Positions 23,547 through 32,908 of a stretch of 44,736 nt of DNA are shown here, piece by piece. The position numbers were made by a program, and so were the translations under genes. The notes under the pieces are model-generated. The model saw only the letters and a list, made by a program, of their open reading frames with translations. It did no database searches and was not told the origin of the DNA. Within the stretch, counting starts at the first letter, position 1; each line of letters opens with the position of its first letter. The stretch comes from an uncultured Bacteroidales bacterium. GTDB lineage: Bacteria > Bacteroidota > Bacteroidia > Bacteroidales > Paludibacteraceae. The stretch lies in NCBI GenBank assembly GCA_902774995.1, contig CACYKR010000005.1, forward strand, positions 1 through 44,736, written 5' to 3'.

Positions 23547-24749
23547 TTATTGCAGACATTTGTCCAGAGCTGTTTTCAAGGCCTCTTTGTCCAGATGCTG
23601 GCCGATGAACACCAGCTTCTGCATCCGGTCGCCGTACTGTTCGTCCCAGTCTTTGCGCAGCTGTGCGTCGTCCGCCATGAGTTGCATCAGCTCCTCTTTC
23701 GGCATCGTGGCGAACCACTCTCCCGCCTTGCGCAGGTTGAACTGACGGCCGGCTTGCTCGAACAGATAGCACATGTCGTACTCCTCGGCGAAATAGCACA
23801 TGCCTTTGCACCGCAGCACGTTCTTCGGCCAGTGAGCCGCCACGAACTCGTCAAAGAGCCCCAGGTCAAACGGCTTGCGCGCGTAATATACATAGGTGTC
23901 AATGCCGAACTCCGCCAGGTGGTCATGCTCACTGTGTTCATGATCGTGGTCATGGTGATGATGCTCGTCCTCATCGTCATCATCATCGTCGTCATGATCG
24001 TCATGGTGATGATGAGCATCTTCTACCTCTTGTATCCAGGCGGCGGATGTGGCGGTGCGGTCGAAATCAAAGAGCCCCGTATGCAGAATCTTCTCGAAAT
24101 CCACGTCGCAGTAGTTCGTCTCGATAATCTCCGCCTTGGGCTGGATAGCGCGGACGATGGCTTTGATATGTTCCAACTCCTCGGCGCTCACCTCCGAAGC
24201 CTTGTTCAGTAAGATGATATTCGAGAACTCGATCTGCTCGATCACCAGTGCCGCCAGATCCTCCTCTTTCGGTACATAATGCGCCAACTGCTCGCCTCCG
24301 TCAAACTCATCCCGCAGCCGCAGGGCATCTACCACCGAGCAGATACAGTCGAGTACCGGCAGGCCGTCCTGCGCAAACTGCGGTACCATCTGCGCGTACG
24401 AACAGAGTGTCTGCGCAATAGGTGCCGGCTCGCAGATACCCGAAGCCTCGATGACGATGTAGTCATAGGCTTTCTGGGCGGCCAGGTCGTGCAACTGGTT
24501 AATCAGGTCGGTCTGCAGCGTACAGCAGATACAGCCGTTCTGCAGAGCCACCAGCGAGTCGTTGTTCTGGCTCACTACACCGCCCTGCTGGATCAGCGAC
24601 GCGTCGATATTCACCTCGCCGATGTCATTCACGATGACGGCGAAACGGATACCTTTGTTATTGGTTAATATACGGTTCAGCAACGTCGTCTTACCGCTTC
24701 CGAGATAACCGGTCAGCAGCAAAACAGGAATTTTTTGAATACTATTCAT
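23547..24749 (-). CDS. COG0523 (CobW/ZNG) GTPase, metal chaperone type
   Basis: This 400-residue cytoplasmic GTPase has Walker A GYLGSGKT (14-21), the metal-binding CICC motif (73-76), and EASGICEP (101-108) of the switch region. A histidine/aspartate/glutamate-rich stretch at 244-277 is followed by the CobW C-terminal domain (YVYYARKPFD to the end). Members insert zinc or another metal into client enzymes. The G4 motif reads LNKAS rather than NKxD. The acidic-histidine stretch is probably a metal reservoir or sensor. A TCGTAAT-type heptamer array starts at the base before its ATG. No metal-responsive operator is visible, so the metal is unknown; zinc is the default guess. Confidence 0.85.
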   Translation of the reverse strand: MNSIQKIPVLLLTGYLGSGKTTLLNRILTNNKGIRFAVIVNDIGEVNIDASLIQQGGVVSQNNDSLVALQNGCICCTLQTDLINQLHDLAAQKAYDYIVIEASGICEPAPIAQTLCSYAQMVPQFAQDGLPVLDCICSVVDALRLRDEFDGGEQLAHYVPKEEDLAALVIEQIEFSNIILLNKASEVSAEELEHIKAIVRAIQPKAEIIETNYCDVDFEKILHTGLFDFDRTATSAAWIQEVEDAHHHHDDHDDDDDDDEDEHHHHDHDHEHSEHDHLAEFGIDTYVYYARKPFDLGLFDEFVAAHWPKNVLRCKGMCYFAEEYDMCYLFEQAGRQFNLRKAGEWFATMPKEELMQLMADDAQLRKDWDEQYGDRMQKLVFIGQHLDKEALKTALDKCLQ

Positions 24750-24784
24750 TCGTAATTCGTAATTTTTAATTCGTAATTTTTACT
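24750..24784. repeat. TCGTAAT-type heptamer array
   Basis: Five 7-base units (TCGTAAT twice, TTTTAAT, TCGTAAT, TTTTACT) fill the gap between the DUF2723 stop and the COG0523 GTPase start and overlap that stop codon. Confidence 0.8.
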
Positions 24785-27700
24785 TTACGTACGCGGCATA
24801 GTCGCCGTAGTATTTTTCTACTAATTCTTTTTGTCCGTAGCGCTCGCAGGTCTGCAGCACATAGCCCAGAATAGCACCCTCGCGGCCGGCGGTGGACTCC
24901 ATCGCACGGCGCTGCTCGCGGTTCAGCGAGGCTGCAAATCGCAGATACTCAACACTGTTCTGCGCTACTTTGTCCATGATAGCCACGGCCTTCTCGTCCT
25001 CGTGGAGGAAGAAATACAGCTGTGCCATCGAGGCGGACGTGTAGTCATACGGGATGTTATAGCCCGGCAACTGTTCCTCGGCGTAATCCAGAACCTCCAG
25101 TGCCTTCTCGCGCTGGTTCTCGCGGACAAGCTGTTCAGCCAACTGGGCGAACATCATCCGGTGCGTACGGCACATGCGCATGAGGTTCTCGTCGATATAG
25201 ATTCCGGGGATATTCATATTGCCATATTTGAACTTGTGCATCATGTTCTCGTACATCTGCTCCGTGTTCACGCGCGGTTGTCCGTCGCGGCTGCGGGTCG
25301 GGGTGATGCGGTAAGCCAGACCCGTCAGTTCCATCCACGGCTCCAGGCCCAGATAGTAGTCGTTGCCCACGGTGGCGCAGAAATACATCGGCCGCTTCCA
25401 CTGGTTGGTGGACAGCATCTCCATGATCATCATCTCCGAGCGCGTGTACATCCGTTTCTTCTTGAAAAGGATCTGCTCGCCTTCCGGTGTCTCCACAAAG
25501 AGCTGGTCGGACGGCAGATAGTTGTCGCCCTCGCGGGTCTTGGTACGCGGGTCGTCCGAACGCAGGAAATTAAAGGCTTTCTCTACGCTTATCGGCTGTC
25601 CCAGACGGTTATCGACACGCGCTATCTCGTTTGCTCCGGGCATGAAATCCTTGTACTCCCAGCTGATAGGCAATGCCGCCGACTCATAGTACGGACGCTT
25701 CATCTGCGAGATATACCAGTCGGTCTGGAGATACGACAGGTTGCAAACACGCTTGTCGGTCCCCTCGCCTTCTACCTCTTGGTTGTACCAGAGCGGGAAG
25801 GTGTCGTTGTCGCCGTTGGAGAACAGGATGGCGTTCTCCTCGCAGGACTTCAGATAGTTGGCGCCGAAGTCGCGGCAGCTGTACCGCTGACTGCGGTCAT
25901 GGTCGTCCCAGTTCTGTTGCGCCATCAACGCCGGCACACCCAGACACACTAACGAAACAACAACAGCCACCATGGTTTGTATGCTTTCGACTTTCGACTT
26001 TCGACTTTCGACTAATCCGTTGATCCAATCAATGATACCTAACACGCCCAGACCGATCCAGATACAGAACGCATAGAACGAACCCGCATAGGCGTAATCA
26101 CGCTCGCGAGGCTGGTAAGGTGTCTGGTTCAGATACATCACGATTGCCAGACCCGTCAGGAAGAACAGCAGGAATGTCAGCGTAAAGCTTTTCCAGCCCT
26201 CCGCCTTGCCGTCTTGGTCTTTCTTCCCGCACTGCCATACGATACCGAGGATACCTAACAGCAACGGGAGCATGTAATACACGTTATGTCCCTTGTTCTC
26301 TTTCAGTTCCGTCGGCAACAACTCCTGGTCGCCGAGCATCGCATTGTCGATAAACGGAATACCGCTGATCCAGTTGCCTTTGGTTATATCGCCGTAGCTC
26401 TGCAAGTCGTTCTGACGGCCTGCGAAATTCCACATGAAATACCGCCAGTACATGAAGTTCACCTGGTACCGGAAGAAGAAACGCATGTTCTCCGCAAACG
26501 TCGGACAATAGTCCGTCTTCTGCTGGCCGCAGTATTCGTAACGAACGCGTTTGCCTTTCACGTCCGCCCACTCTTTGTAGGCCTGCACATGGCTGCCTTG
26601 GCTCGAATACATACGCGGGAAAAGCATGCAGAACTGCGGCATGTACTGGTACGAAGTCTTGTACCCGGTAACGACGTATCTGTCTTTCTCGCCCTCTTTC
26701 TCCGGAGCCGGGGCGTACTGCGCATGACCTTGTTTCTCAACGGGTACGCACATGTTGCCTTCTACCCGCAACTCCACCGGAGCATTATACGTCTGGCCGT
26801 AGAACAAAGGACGGTCGCCGTACTGCTCGCGGTTCAGGTAATATTTCAGCGAGAACACATTGTCCGGACTGTTCTGGTCCATAGGCGTGTCGGCGTTGGA
26901 ACGGATCACAAGCGCCGCATAGGAGCTGTAACCGATCAGGATTACCGCCACCATGATTACGCCCGTATTGAGCCACCGCCAGAGGTTCTTGCCTTTGCCC
27001 TCTTCGTACTCCTTGTCGGCGCGTTTCTTGGTGAACAGGATCGCCCATACCAGCAGCACCACCGTCAGCACGATAGCTACCGCCAGACCTGTGTTGAACG
27101 GACAACCCAGACCGTTCACGAACAGCAACTCGAACCAGCCGAGTACCGTCGGATAACCCGGGATAATGCCGTACAGGATCACCAGCAGCACCGCGCACGA
27201 AGCCAGGAAAGCATAGATGAGACCTTTCCACGAGAACTCATATTTGCGGAAGTAATACACCAGCCCTATTGCCGGTATCGTCAGCAGGTTCAGCAGGTGG
27301 ACGCCGATACTCAGACCCATCAGATAGGCGATTGCTATCAGCCATCGGTCACTGCCTTCTTCGTCTGCCTGTTCATCCCATTTGAGAATCAGCCAGAACA
27401 CCACCGCCGTAAACAGCGACGAGGAAGCATACACCTCGCCTTCCACGGCGGAGAACCAGAACGTGTCGCTGAACGTGTATGCCAGCGCGCCTACCGCTCC
27501 TGCGCCTAAGATTCCTATTCCCTGCCAAAGCTGCATAGCGCTTTCGACTTTCGACTTTCGACTTTCGACTAATTTCTTCGCCAACGCCGTGATGGTCCAG
27601 AAAAGGAAAAGGATTGTAAACGCACTCGCCAAGGCCGACAGCGCATTCACGCACATCGCCACATGCGCCGTGTCCGAGGCAAACAGACTGAAGAAATGGC

Positions 27701-27881
27701 CCATCAGCATGAAGAAAGGTGCTCCGGGCGGGTGACCTACATCCAGCTTCCATGCGCTGGAGATGAACTCACCGCAGTCCCAGAAAGAAGCGGTGGGCTC
27801 CATGGTGAGGAGATACGTTGCCGCTGCGATGGCAAATACCACCCATCCGCACACCGTATTCCATAATTTGAATTGTTTCAT
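24780..27881 (-). CDS. DUF2723 polytopic membrane protein (TMEM260-like)
   Basis: This 1033-residue inner-membrane protein has an N-terminal DUF2723 domain beginning LLTMEPTASFWDCGEFI and HPPGAPFFMLMGHFF, the acidic loop typical of GT-C glycosyltransferases. Multiple membrane segments follow over about the first half, with an additional group near 580-660, and a soluble C-terminal part (about 660-1033) ending in helical repeats. Relatives include human TMEM260, an O-mannosyltransferase, so transfer of a lipid-linked sugar to exported proteins is plausible but unproven here. The ATG at 27881 is preferred over the one at 27914 because the conserved start MKQFKLWN begins there. Two loops contain LVESRKSKVES, each encoded by four CTTTCGA heptamers. 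Confidence 0.82.
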   Translation of the reverse strand: MKQFKLWNTVCGWVVFAIAAATYLLTMEPTASFWDCGEFISSAWKLDVGHPPGAPFFMLMGHFFSLFASDTAHVAMCVNALSALASAFTILFLFWTITALAKKLVESRKSKVESAMQLWQGIGILGAGAVGALAYTFSDTFWFSAVEGEVYASSSLFTAVVFWLILKWDEQADEEGSDRWLIAIAYLMGLSIGVHLLNLLTIPAIGLVYYFRKYEFSWKGLIYAFLASCAVLLVILYGIIPGYPTVLGWFELLFVNGLGCPFNTGLAVAIVLTVVLLVWAILFTKKRADKEYEEGKGKNLWRWLNTGVIMVAVILIGYSSYAALVIRSNADTPMDQNSPDNVFSLKYYLNREQYGDRPLFYGQTYNAPVELRVEGNMCVPVEKQGHAQYAPAPEKEGEKDRYVVTGYKTSYQYMPQFCMLFPRMYSSQGSHVQAYKEWADVKGKRVRYEYCGQQKTDYCPTFAENMRFFFRYQVNFMYWRYFMWNFAGRQNDLQSYGDITKGNWISGIPFIDNAMLGDQELLPTELKENKGHNVYYMLPLLLGILGIVWQCGKKDQDGKAEGWKSFTLTFLLFFLTGLAIVMYLNQTPYQPRERDYAYAGSFYAFCIWIGLGVLGIIDWINGLVESRKSKVESIQTMVAVVVSLVCLGVPALMAQQNWDDHDRSQRYSCRDFGANYLKSCEENAILFSNGDNDTFPLWYNQEVEGEGTDKRVCNLSYLQTDWYISQMKRPYYESAALPISWEYKDFMPGANEIARVDNRLGQPISVEKAFNFLRSDDPRTKTREGDNYLPSDQLFVETPEGEQILFKKKRMYTRSEMMIMEMLSTNQWKRPMYFCATVGNDYYLGLEPWMELTGLAYRITPTRSRDGQPRVNTEQMYENMMHKFKYGNMNIPGIYIDENLMRMCRTHRMMFAQLAEQLVRENQREKALEVLDYAEEQLPGYNIPYDYTSASMAQLYFFLHEDEKAVAIMDKVAQNSVEYLRFAASLNREQRRAMESTAGREGAILGYVLQTCERYGQKELVEKYYGDYAAYVK
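25984..26011. repeat. CTTTCGA x4 inside the DUF2723 gene (second copy)
   Basis: Four perfect 7-base units lie in the coding region. Read on the minus strand they encode VESRKSKVES in a loop before a membrane segment. Gain or loss of one unit would shift the frame. Confidence 0.9.
27541..27568. repeat. CTTTCGA x4 inside the DUF2723 gene (first copy)
   Basis: Four perfect 7-base units encode the same LVESRKSKVES, between the third and fourth hydrophobic segments. The copy number and frame are identical to those of the array at 25984-26011. Confidence 0.9.
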
Positions 27882-27882
27882 T

Positions 27883-27898
27883 GTTATTTTGTTATTTT
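27883..27898. repeat. GTTATTTT octamer pair
   Basis: Two 8-base units lie one base upstream of the DUF2723 ATG (minus-strand gene), followed by a partial GTTTTG. The placement matches that of the other start-adjacent arrays. Confidence 0.5.
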
Positions 27899-28026
27899 GT
27901 TTTGTTTGTTGCAATGTTTTTATGCTGGCTATATATTGTTTTATGCCGGCTATGTAGGTTGGTTTTCGGTTGGCTGTTTAGTTCTCGCGGCTGTTTCCGC
28001 GAGCGCATTCTACCCCAAATTCGGTA

Positions 28027-28034
28027 CAAAGGTA
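28027..28034 (-). promoter_or_regulatory. -7 element upstream of the DUF2723 run
   Basis: TACCTTTG on the minus strand lies about 145 bases before the DUF2723 start. No TTTG is seen at the normal distance. It probably drives the leftward run from 27881 to 16328, in which gaps are small. Confidence 0.5.
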
Positions 28035-28125
28035 CGATTTTTTTTCCATTCCGCCATCGTTTTTCAAGTATTTTTTCATTTTTCTACCTCAAATCGCACT
28101 TTTTCCTAAAATTATTGCGCGCGCA

Positions 28126-28157
28126 CTTGCGTATATAAAAAAAATGTTGTACCTTTG
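28126..28157 (+). promoter_or_regulatory. promoter of the polysaccharide locus
   Basis: CTTG (28126-28129), 20 bases, then TACCTTTG (28150-28157), about 65 bases before the first gene at 28222. It is the only strong rightward promoter I see before the glycan genes. Confidence 0.7.
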
Positions 28158-28221
28158 TAGGCTTTTTGTGTGAACCACACGGAGCATAACTCAAAAATAA
28201 ATTATAAACACAAATAAAATC

Positions 28222-28977
28222 ATGATTAAAGTTGGAATTATCGGATGCGGCTTCGTGGGAGGAGCCCTCAAAAACTGGTTGGAACACAACAACCCGGACT
28301 GCAAACTCTTTATCTCGGACCCCTACAAGGGCTACAATGACGACCTGAGCGACATTGACATCGCTTTCCTGCAGATACACGTTCCTACGGAGGAGGACGG
28401 CACGCAGGACCTGCGTCTCATGACCGAACTCATCAAGAACCTGCCCGACGTACCGGTTTTCGTACGCACAACCATCCTCCCCGGTACCAGTACCCGCCTC
28501 TCCAAAGAGACTGGACATCAGGTCTGCTATATGCCCGAGTTCCTCACCGAGCGTACTTTCATCGAGGACTTCAACAAACAGACCATGGTCTTCACCGGCG
28601 CGCAGGATTTGCTCACCAAGATCTTCGTCGGCAAGAAATTTACTGTCATGACTCCGCTGGAAGCAGAGCTCACCAAGTACATGCACAACGTCTTCGGTGC
28701 CTACAAAGTCACCTACTTCAACGCCTGCCGCGAGTACTGCGAGCAGATGGGAGCCGACTGGCGCAAAGTCCACACCGGTATCCTGCTCTCTGGCTATATC
28801 AACGACACCCATACCTACGTCCCCGGCCCCGATGGCAAGTTCGGCTACGGCGGCAAGTGCTTCCCGAAAGATGTCAATGCCTTTGCCAAGATGACGGAAG
28901 GCACACCGCTCGGCACACTCCTGGAGCACCTCCACGAGCTCAATGTCCATTTCCGTGGCGTAGAGGAGCACATCTGA
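28222..28977 (+). CDS. short UDP-sugar dehydrogenase-like protein
   Basis: This 251-residue protein has the NAD-binding start MIKVGIIGCGFVGGALKN, then YMPEFLTER, and the catalytic loop FGYGGKCFPKD with cysteine C213, as in UDP-glucose/GDP-mannose dehydrogenases. Family members run to about 400-450 residues; this one ends soon after the catalytic loop and lacks the C-terminal nucleotide-sugar-binding domain. The next frame starts only 98 bases later, so it is not a simple frameshift. It could oxidise another substrate, form a mixed oligomer with the full-length enzyme downstream, or be degenerate. The promoter at 28126 and the intact catalytic residues favour a working protein. Confidence 0.7.
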   Translation: MIKVGIIGCGFVGGALKNWLEHNNPDCKLFISDPYKGYNDDLSDIDIAFLQIHVPTEEDGTQDLRLMTELIKNLPDVPVFVRTTILPGTSTRLSKETGHQVCYMPEFLTERTFIEDFNKQTMVFTGAQDLLTKIFVGKKFTVMTPLEAELTKYMHNVFGAYKVTYFNACREYCEQMGADWRKVHTGILLSGYINDTHTYVPGPDGKFGYGGKCFPKDVNAFAKMTEGTPLGTLLEHLHELNVHFRGVEEHI

Positions 28978-28989
28978 TTGCGGTCAAAA

Positions 28990-29033
28990 GCGCGTTATTA
29001 CCGCGTTATTACCGCGTTATTAGCACGTTATTT
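28990..29033. repeat. 11-bp tandem repeat, inverted relative to 4217
   Basis: Four 11-base units (GCGCGTTATTA, CCGCGTTATTA twice, GCACGTTATTT) fill much of the 98-base gap between the two dehydrogenase genes. The complement is the same word as at 4217-4266. Confidence 0.75.
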
Positions 29034-29062
29034 CTGATACGTTACTATACCCTCATAGTACA

Positions 29063-29094
29063 AAAATAGCAGTTTATGAAAATAGCAGTTGCAG
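29063..29094. repeat. 16-bp direct repeat across a start codon
   Basis: AAAATAGCAGTT occurs at 29063-29074 and 29079-29090 with a 16-base period; the ATG at 29076 ends the first unit. Confidence 0.6.
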
Positions 29095-30314
29095 GTACAG
29101 GATACGTAGGATTGAGTATTGCAACCCTACTCGCACAGCATAACGAGGTCACGGCAGTGGACATCATCCCCGAGAAAGTGGAGATGATTAACCGCCGTCA
29201 GTCGCCCATCCAGGACGAGTATATCGAGCAATACCTCGCCGAGAAAGAGCTCAACCTCACAGCGACATTGGATGCAGAGGCTGCGTACAAGAACGCAGAG
29301 TTTGTCGTCATAGCTGCGCCGACCAATTATGACAGCCGGCTCAACTATTTCGACACCTCTGCGGTGGAGAATGTCATCGAGACCGTCATGCGCGTCAATC
29401 CTGGTGCCATCATGGTCATCAAATCGACCATCCCGGTGGGCTACACGGAGTCCGTGCGTAGGAAATACCACTGCGACAACATCCTCTTCTCCCCGGAGTT
29501 CCTGCGTGAGTCCAAAGCCCTCTACGACAACCTATACCCTTCCCGCATCATTGTCGGTACGGTCATCGGCGATGAACGGCTCACTAAGGCGGCAGAGCGT
29601 TTTGCCGCCCTGCTCAGAGAGGGTGCGCTCAAAGAGAACATCGAAACCCGTATCATGGGACTCACCGAAGCCGAGGCGGTCAAACTCTTTGCCAACACCT
29701 ACCTCGCCCTCCGCGTCAGCTATTTCAACGAGCTCGACACCTATGCGGAGATGAAAGGACTCGACACGCAGTCTATCATTGACGGCGTATGCCTCGACCC
29801 GCGTATAGGCACCCATTACAACAACCCCTCTTTCGGCTACGGCGGTTACTGTCTGCCCAAGGACACCAAGCAGCTTTTGGCGAACTATCAGGACGTGCCG
29901 GAGAACCTCATCGAAGCGATCGTCGAGTCTAACCGTACACGCAAGGACTTCATTGCCGATCGCGTTTTGGCGAAAGCGGGCTACTACGACTACTACAACA
30001 AAGGCCAGTACAACGCCTCCGAAGAGCACGCTTGTACCATCGGCGTCTATCGCCTCACGATGAAGTCGAACAGCGACAACTTCCGCCAGTCCTCCATCCA
30101 GGGTATCATGAAACGCGTGAAGGCGAAAGGTGCGCAGGTCATCATCTACGAGCCCACGCTGGAGAACGGCACTACGTTCTTCGGCTCGCTCGTAGTGAAC
30201 GACCTCGCATCCTTCAAGTCCCGCAGCCAGGCCATCATCGCCAACCGCTATGACTCCGTCCTCGATGACGTAAAAGAAAAAGTATATACCAGGGATATTT
30301 TCAGAAGAGACTGA
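29076..30314 (+). CDS. ugd: UDP-glucose 6-dehydrogenase
   Basis: This 412-residue cytoplasmic enzyme oxidises UDP-glucose (or a related UDP-hexose) twice to the uronate with NAD. Visible marks are [11 protein letters not shown] (6-16), [11 protein letters not shown] (114-124), [13 protein letters not shown] (139-151), and the catalytic loop [16 protein letters not shown] with cysteine C259. A C-terminal domain (about 300-412) binds the UDP-sugar. The length is normal. It follows the short dehydrogenase-like gene and precedes the polymer genes, so UDP-glucuronate for the surface glycan is the likely product. A direct repeat surrounds its start codon. Confidence 0.88.
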   Translation: MKIAVAGTGYVGLSIATLLAQHNEVTAVDIIPEKVEMINRRQSPIQDEYIEQYLAEKELNLTATLDAEAAYKNAEFVVIAAPTNYDSRLNYFDTSAVENVIETVMRVNPGAIMVIKSTIPVGYTESVRRKYHCDNILFSPEFLRESKALYDNLYPSRIIVGTVIGDERLTKAAERFAALLREGALKENIETRIMGLTEAEAVKLFANTYLALRVSYFNELDTYAEMKGLDTQSIIDGVCLDPRIGTHYNNPSFGYGGYCLPKDTKQLLANYQDVPENLIEAIVESNRTRKDFIADRVLAKAGYYDYYNKGQYNASEEHACTIGVYRLTMKSNSDNFRQSSIQGIMKRVKAKGAQVIIYEPTLENGTTFFGSLVVNDLASFKSRSQAIIANRYDSVLDDVKEKVYTRDIFRRD

Positions 30315-30399
30315 ATCTATTGCTGGACCCAACTCGCCTGCCGGAACTGGAAATGGCCAAGTGTAGTAATAAAAAAACTATGGGGAAGATAAGAGAAGT

Positions 30400-31578
30400 A
30401 TGAGAAATACGATAGCACTGCAATATATCGAGCGATTATGGCTGATCATCGTATTAGCCGCCTATGCTGTGGCTTCTTATTTCATTATGCCCAACATAGA
30501 CAACACCGCCGAATTAGGTTATGACAATACGGTTTACTATTATCTCGGGGCATTTGTGTTCTCCGTTCCCTATCTGTTTCATGTATTGAAGCATATCCTG
30601 CGTACCGGTCAGAGCAAAACCGTTTGGTCTTTCATTGTCTTTTTTCTTTGGGCTACTATCTCCACCATCCTATCGCTCAAAGGAAACTCTCACCTTTTAT
30701 TTATCTCCTTCTCGATATTGCCTCTTTTAATATCGTACACCTATTTCCGGCGCTATGAGGCTGATTCTTTCATCTACACCGTCTTTTTTATCAGTTTACT
30801 GCTGATCAGTCTCCAATATTTTCATATCTACCAAATAGCCAACCAGATCAATACCGCACATATCGGCGTCTCCTATTTTGCGCTGATAGTACTCCCCTTG
30901 GTGCTGCTACATCCCTCCCGTATTATACGTATCCTGTCATGGGTAGTGGTCAGCGTTGTAACCGTTTCGTCAATCAAACGAGGCGGTTTCATCACACTGC
31001 TCTCCGGAGCTATTGTCTATGTATGGTGCAAACAATATATCAGCCGGAAAAATAGCCTGACTATACTCATGGGAATCATTGGTTTATGCGTATTGGCATA
31101 TAGCATCTATTATATGGTTACTTTCTTTGAAAGCAATATCATTGAACGATTGATGAATTTGCAGGACGATCAGGGAAGCGGCCGTTTGGGAATCTGGCAA
31201 ACCGTGATAGACAATTTGCGGCATTCAGATACTGCATCTTTTCTCTTAGGTCACGGCTACCGTTCGGTAGAAGTGCCCCTAGGCAATAATCTGGTACCGG
31301 CGCATAATGATTTTCTGGAGGTGTTCTATGACTTTGGACTCATCGGATTGGTATTGTACCTTATTGCATGGTATCATCTGATAGTGGATACTATCCGTAT
31401 GATTCGTCGGAAAAGTCCATATGCCCCTACATTCAGCATGATGGTAGTGATCGTATTCATTTTCTCCATGCTATCCATCGTGATATATTACTTTTGGGTG
31501 ACTTATTTCTTCATCATGATTGGTTTGACCCTTGGTCAGCACGAATTGGAACAAACAACGGAAGAAGCGCATGATTAG
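30400..31578 (+). CDS. O-antigen/capsule polymerase, Wzy type
   Basis: This 392-residue inner-membrane protein has about ten to twelve hydrophobic segments. A periplasmic loop (about 250-310) reads GSGRLGIWQTVIDN, LLGHGYRSVE and PAHNDFLEVFYDFGLIGLVLY, the pattern of the Wzy/WaaL family. It would join repeat units on undecaprenyl diphosphate. From here the sequence becomes richer in A+T than the dehydrogenase genes before it. The 85 bases before the start hold no gene or clear promoter. It overlaps wzx by 8 bases. Confidence 0.82.
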   Translation: MRNTIALQYIERLWLIIVLAAYAVASYFIMPNIDNTAELGYDNTVYYYLGAFVFSVPYLFHVLKHILRTGQSKTVWSFIVFFLWATISTILSLKGNSHLLFISFSILPLLISYTYFRRYEADSFIYTVFFISLLLISLQYFHIYQIANQINTAHIGVSYFALIVLPLVLLHPSRIIRILSWVVVSVVTVSSIKRGGFITLLSGAIVYVWCKQYISRKNSLTILMGIIGLCVLAYSIYYMVTFFESNIIERLMNLQDDQGSGRLGIWQTVIDNLRHSDTASFLLGHGYRSVEVPLGNNLVPAHNDFLEVFYDFGLIGLVLYLIAWYHLIVDTIRMIRRKSPYAPTFSMMVVIVFIFSMLSIVIYYFWVTYFFIMIGLTLGQHELEQTTEEAHD

Positions 31579-32908
31579 CCGTATCGTGACATATTTCCAT
31601 TTGGATGGGACGAAGCAGAAGATCGCCCGCAATCTCCTATGGGCACTGACAGGTAAGATGGTTACGCTATTAGGCAGTTTCCTCGTCGGCATCATCGTAG
31701 CTCGATATTTGGGCCCCGCCCAATACGGCATCATGAGTTATGTGATCAGTTACATAGCGATCTTCCAAGTGATAGCCGGTTTCGGAATGGAAGGAATCGA
31801 GATCCGCGAGGAAGCCAAAGAAGGGGCAGACCGGAATGTATTGGTAGGAACAGCCTTTACGCTGAAATGTGCTCTTGCCATGCTGACAATCGGTATCACC
31901 GGCGTTACCGTGATGATCACGGAGCAAGAAAGCTACGTACGTTGGCTTATCATGCTCTACTCGCTATCCATGATACTGAATAGTTTCAGTGTTATCCGCA
32001 ATTATTTCACGGCGCTTATATGGAACGAATATGTGGTAAAGACGGAGATTATGCGTACCCTCATCGGAGCCGGGGTCAAGATTGCCTTACTGCTTTGCAA
32101 AGCTTCGTTGGTTTGGTTCGTTGTGTCCCTTCTATTTGACTCCTTCCTTATCGCCAGCGGATATGTAATGGCCTATCAAAAGAAAATTGCTTCCATCCGG
32201 AAATGGCGTTTTGATACAGCAACTGCCCGGTACTATATACACCAGTCGTTCCCGCTTTTCCTGAGCGCCGTGATGACCATTGTATATCTGAAGATTGACC
32301 AATTGATGATTGGAAATATGCTGAACAAAACCTCGACGGGTATTTATGCCGTCGCCTGCACGTTTGTAGAGATTTTCATCTTTATCCCGACCATCCTGGC
32401 GCAAACAATCAGTCCGGTATTAGTGACCAATTATGAGCACAACCGCACTATCTATCGGCAGAAGGCGCAGGTATTTATGAATATAACCACCTGGCTATGT
32501 ATCCTGCTATCCGTACTGATCAGTTTAGCCAGTCCGCTCATCATACGATACAGCTACGGAGCCCAATACATTGCTGCGGTACCGATTCTGCAGATACTGA
32601 TTTTCCGTCTTGTAGGAGTGTCCGGTGCGCTGGTCAGCGGACAGATGATCATCATTGAGCAGACCCAGAAATATGCTATCCTGCGCAACACCGCCGCATG
32701 CATCGTTTGCATCGTGCTCAATCTGCTTTTACTGCCCCGCTACGGGCTGTACGGCGCCGCTGTTTCAGCTGTGGTAACTTCGTTGTTTCCGGGGTTTATC
32801 ATTCATCTGTTTATCCCGGCGTACCGACCTATCTTCAAGCAGCAAATCCGCTGCCTGGTATATGGATGGAAAGATTTTATATTCGCCCCTAAAATACTAC
32901 GCTCATGA
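31571..32908 (+). CDS. polysaccharide flippase, Wzx type
   Basis: This 445-residue protein has about twelve to fourteen membrane segments and the start typical of PST-family flippases: ARNLLWALTGKMVTLLGSFL, then GIIVARYLGPAQYG. It would move the lipid-linked repeat unit across the inner membrane. The ATG at 31571 overlaps the polymerase stop by 8 bases; the earlier TTG at 31532 in the same frame is less likely because conserved sequence begins after 31571. It ends in an ATGA overlap with the nitroreductase-like gene. Confidence 0.85.
   Translation: MISRIVTYFHLDGTKQKIARNLLWALTGKMVTLLGSFLVGIIVARYLGPAQYGIMSYVISYIAIFQVIAGFGMEGIEIREEAKEGADRNVLVGTAFTLKCALAMLTIGITGVTVMITEQESYVRWLIMLYSLSMILNSFSVIRNYFTALIWNEYVVKTEIMRTLIGAGVKIALLLCKASLVWFVVSLLFDSFLIASGYVMAYQKKIASIRKWRFDTATARYYIHQSFPLFLSAVMTIVYLKIDQLMIGNMLNKTSTGIYAVACTFVEIFIFIPTILAQTISPVLVTNYEHNRTIYRQKAQVFMNITTWLCILLSVLISLASPLIIRYSYGAQYIAAVPILQILIFRLVGVSGALVSGQMIIIEQTQKYAILRNTAACIVCIVLNLLLLPRYGLYGAAVSAVVTSLFPGFIIHLFIPAYRPIFKQQIRCLVYGWKDFIFAPKILRS

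Noticed and set aside
23938..24020. ATC/ATG-rich stretch as a DNA repeat element
   Set aside because: It encodes the histidine/aspartate-rich metal-binding stretch of the COG0523 GTPase, which explains it.
24831..27509. Two long plus-strand frames (373 and 407 codons)
   Set aside because: Both are antisense to the DUF2723 gene and consist of its reverse codons, without motifs.
28222..29075. The short dehydrogenase-like gene as a frameshifted pseudogene
   Set aside because: Only 98 bases separate it from the next gene and they contain a tandem repeat, not the missing domain in another frame.
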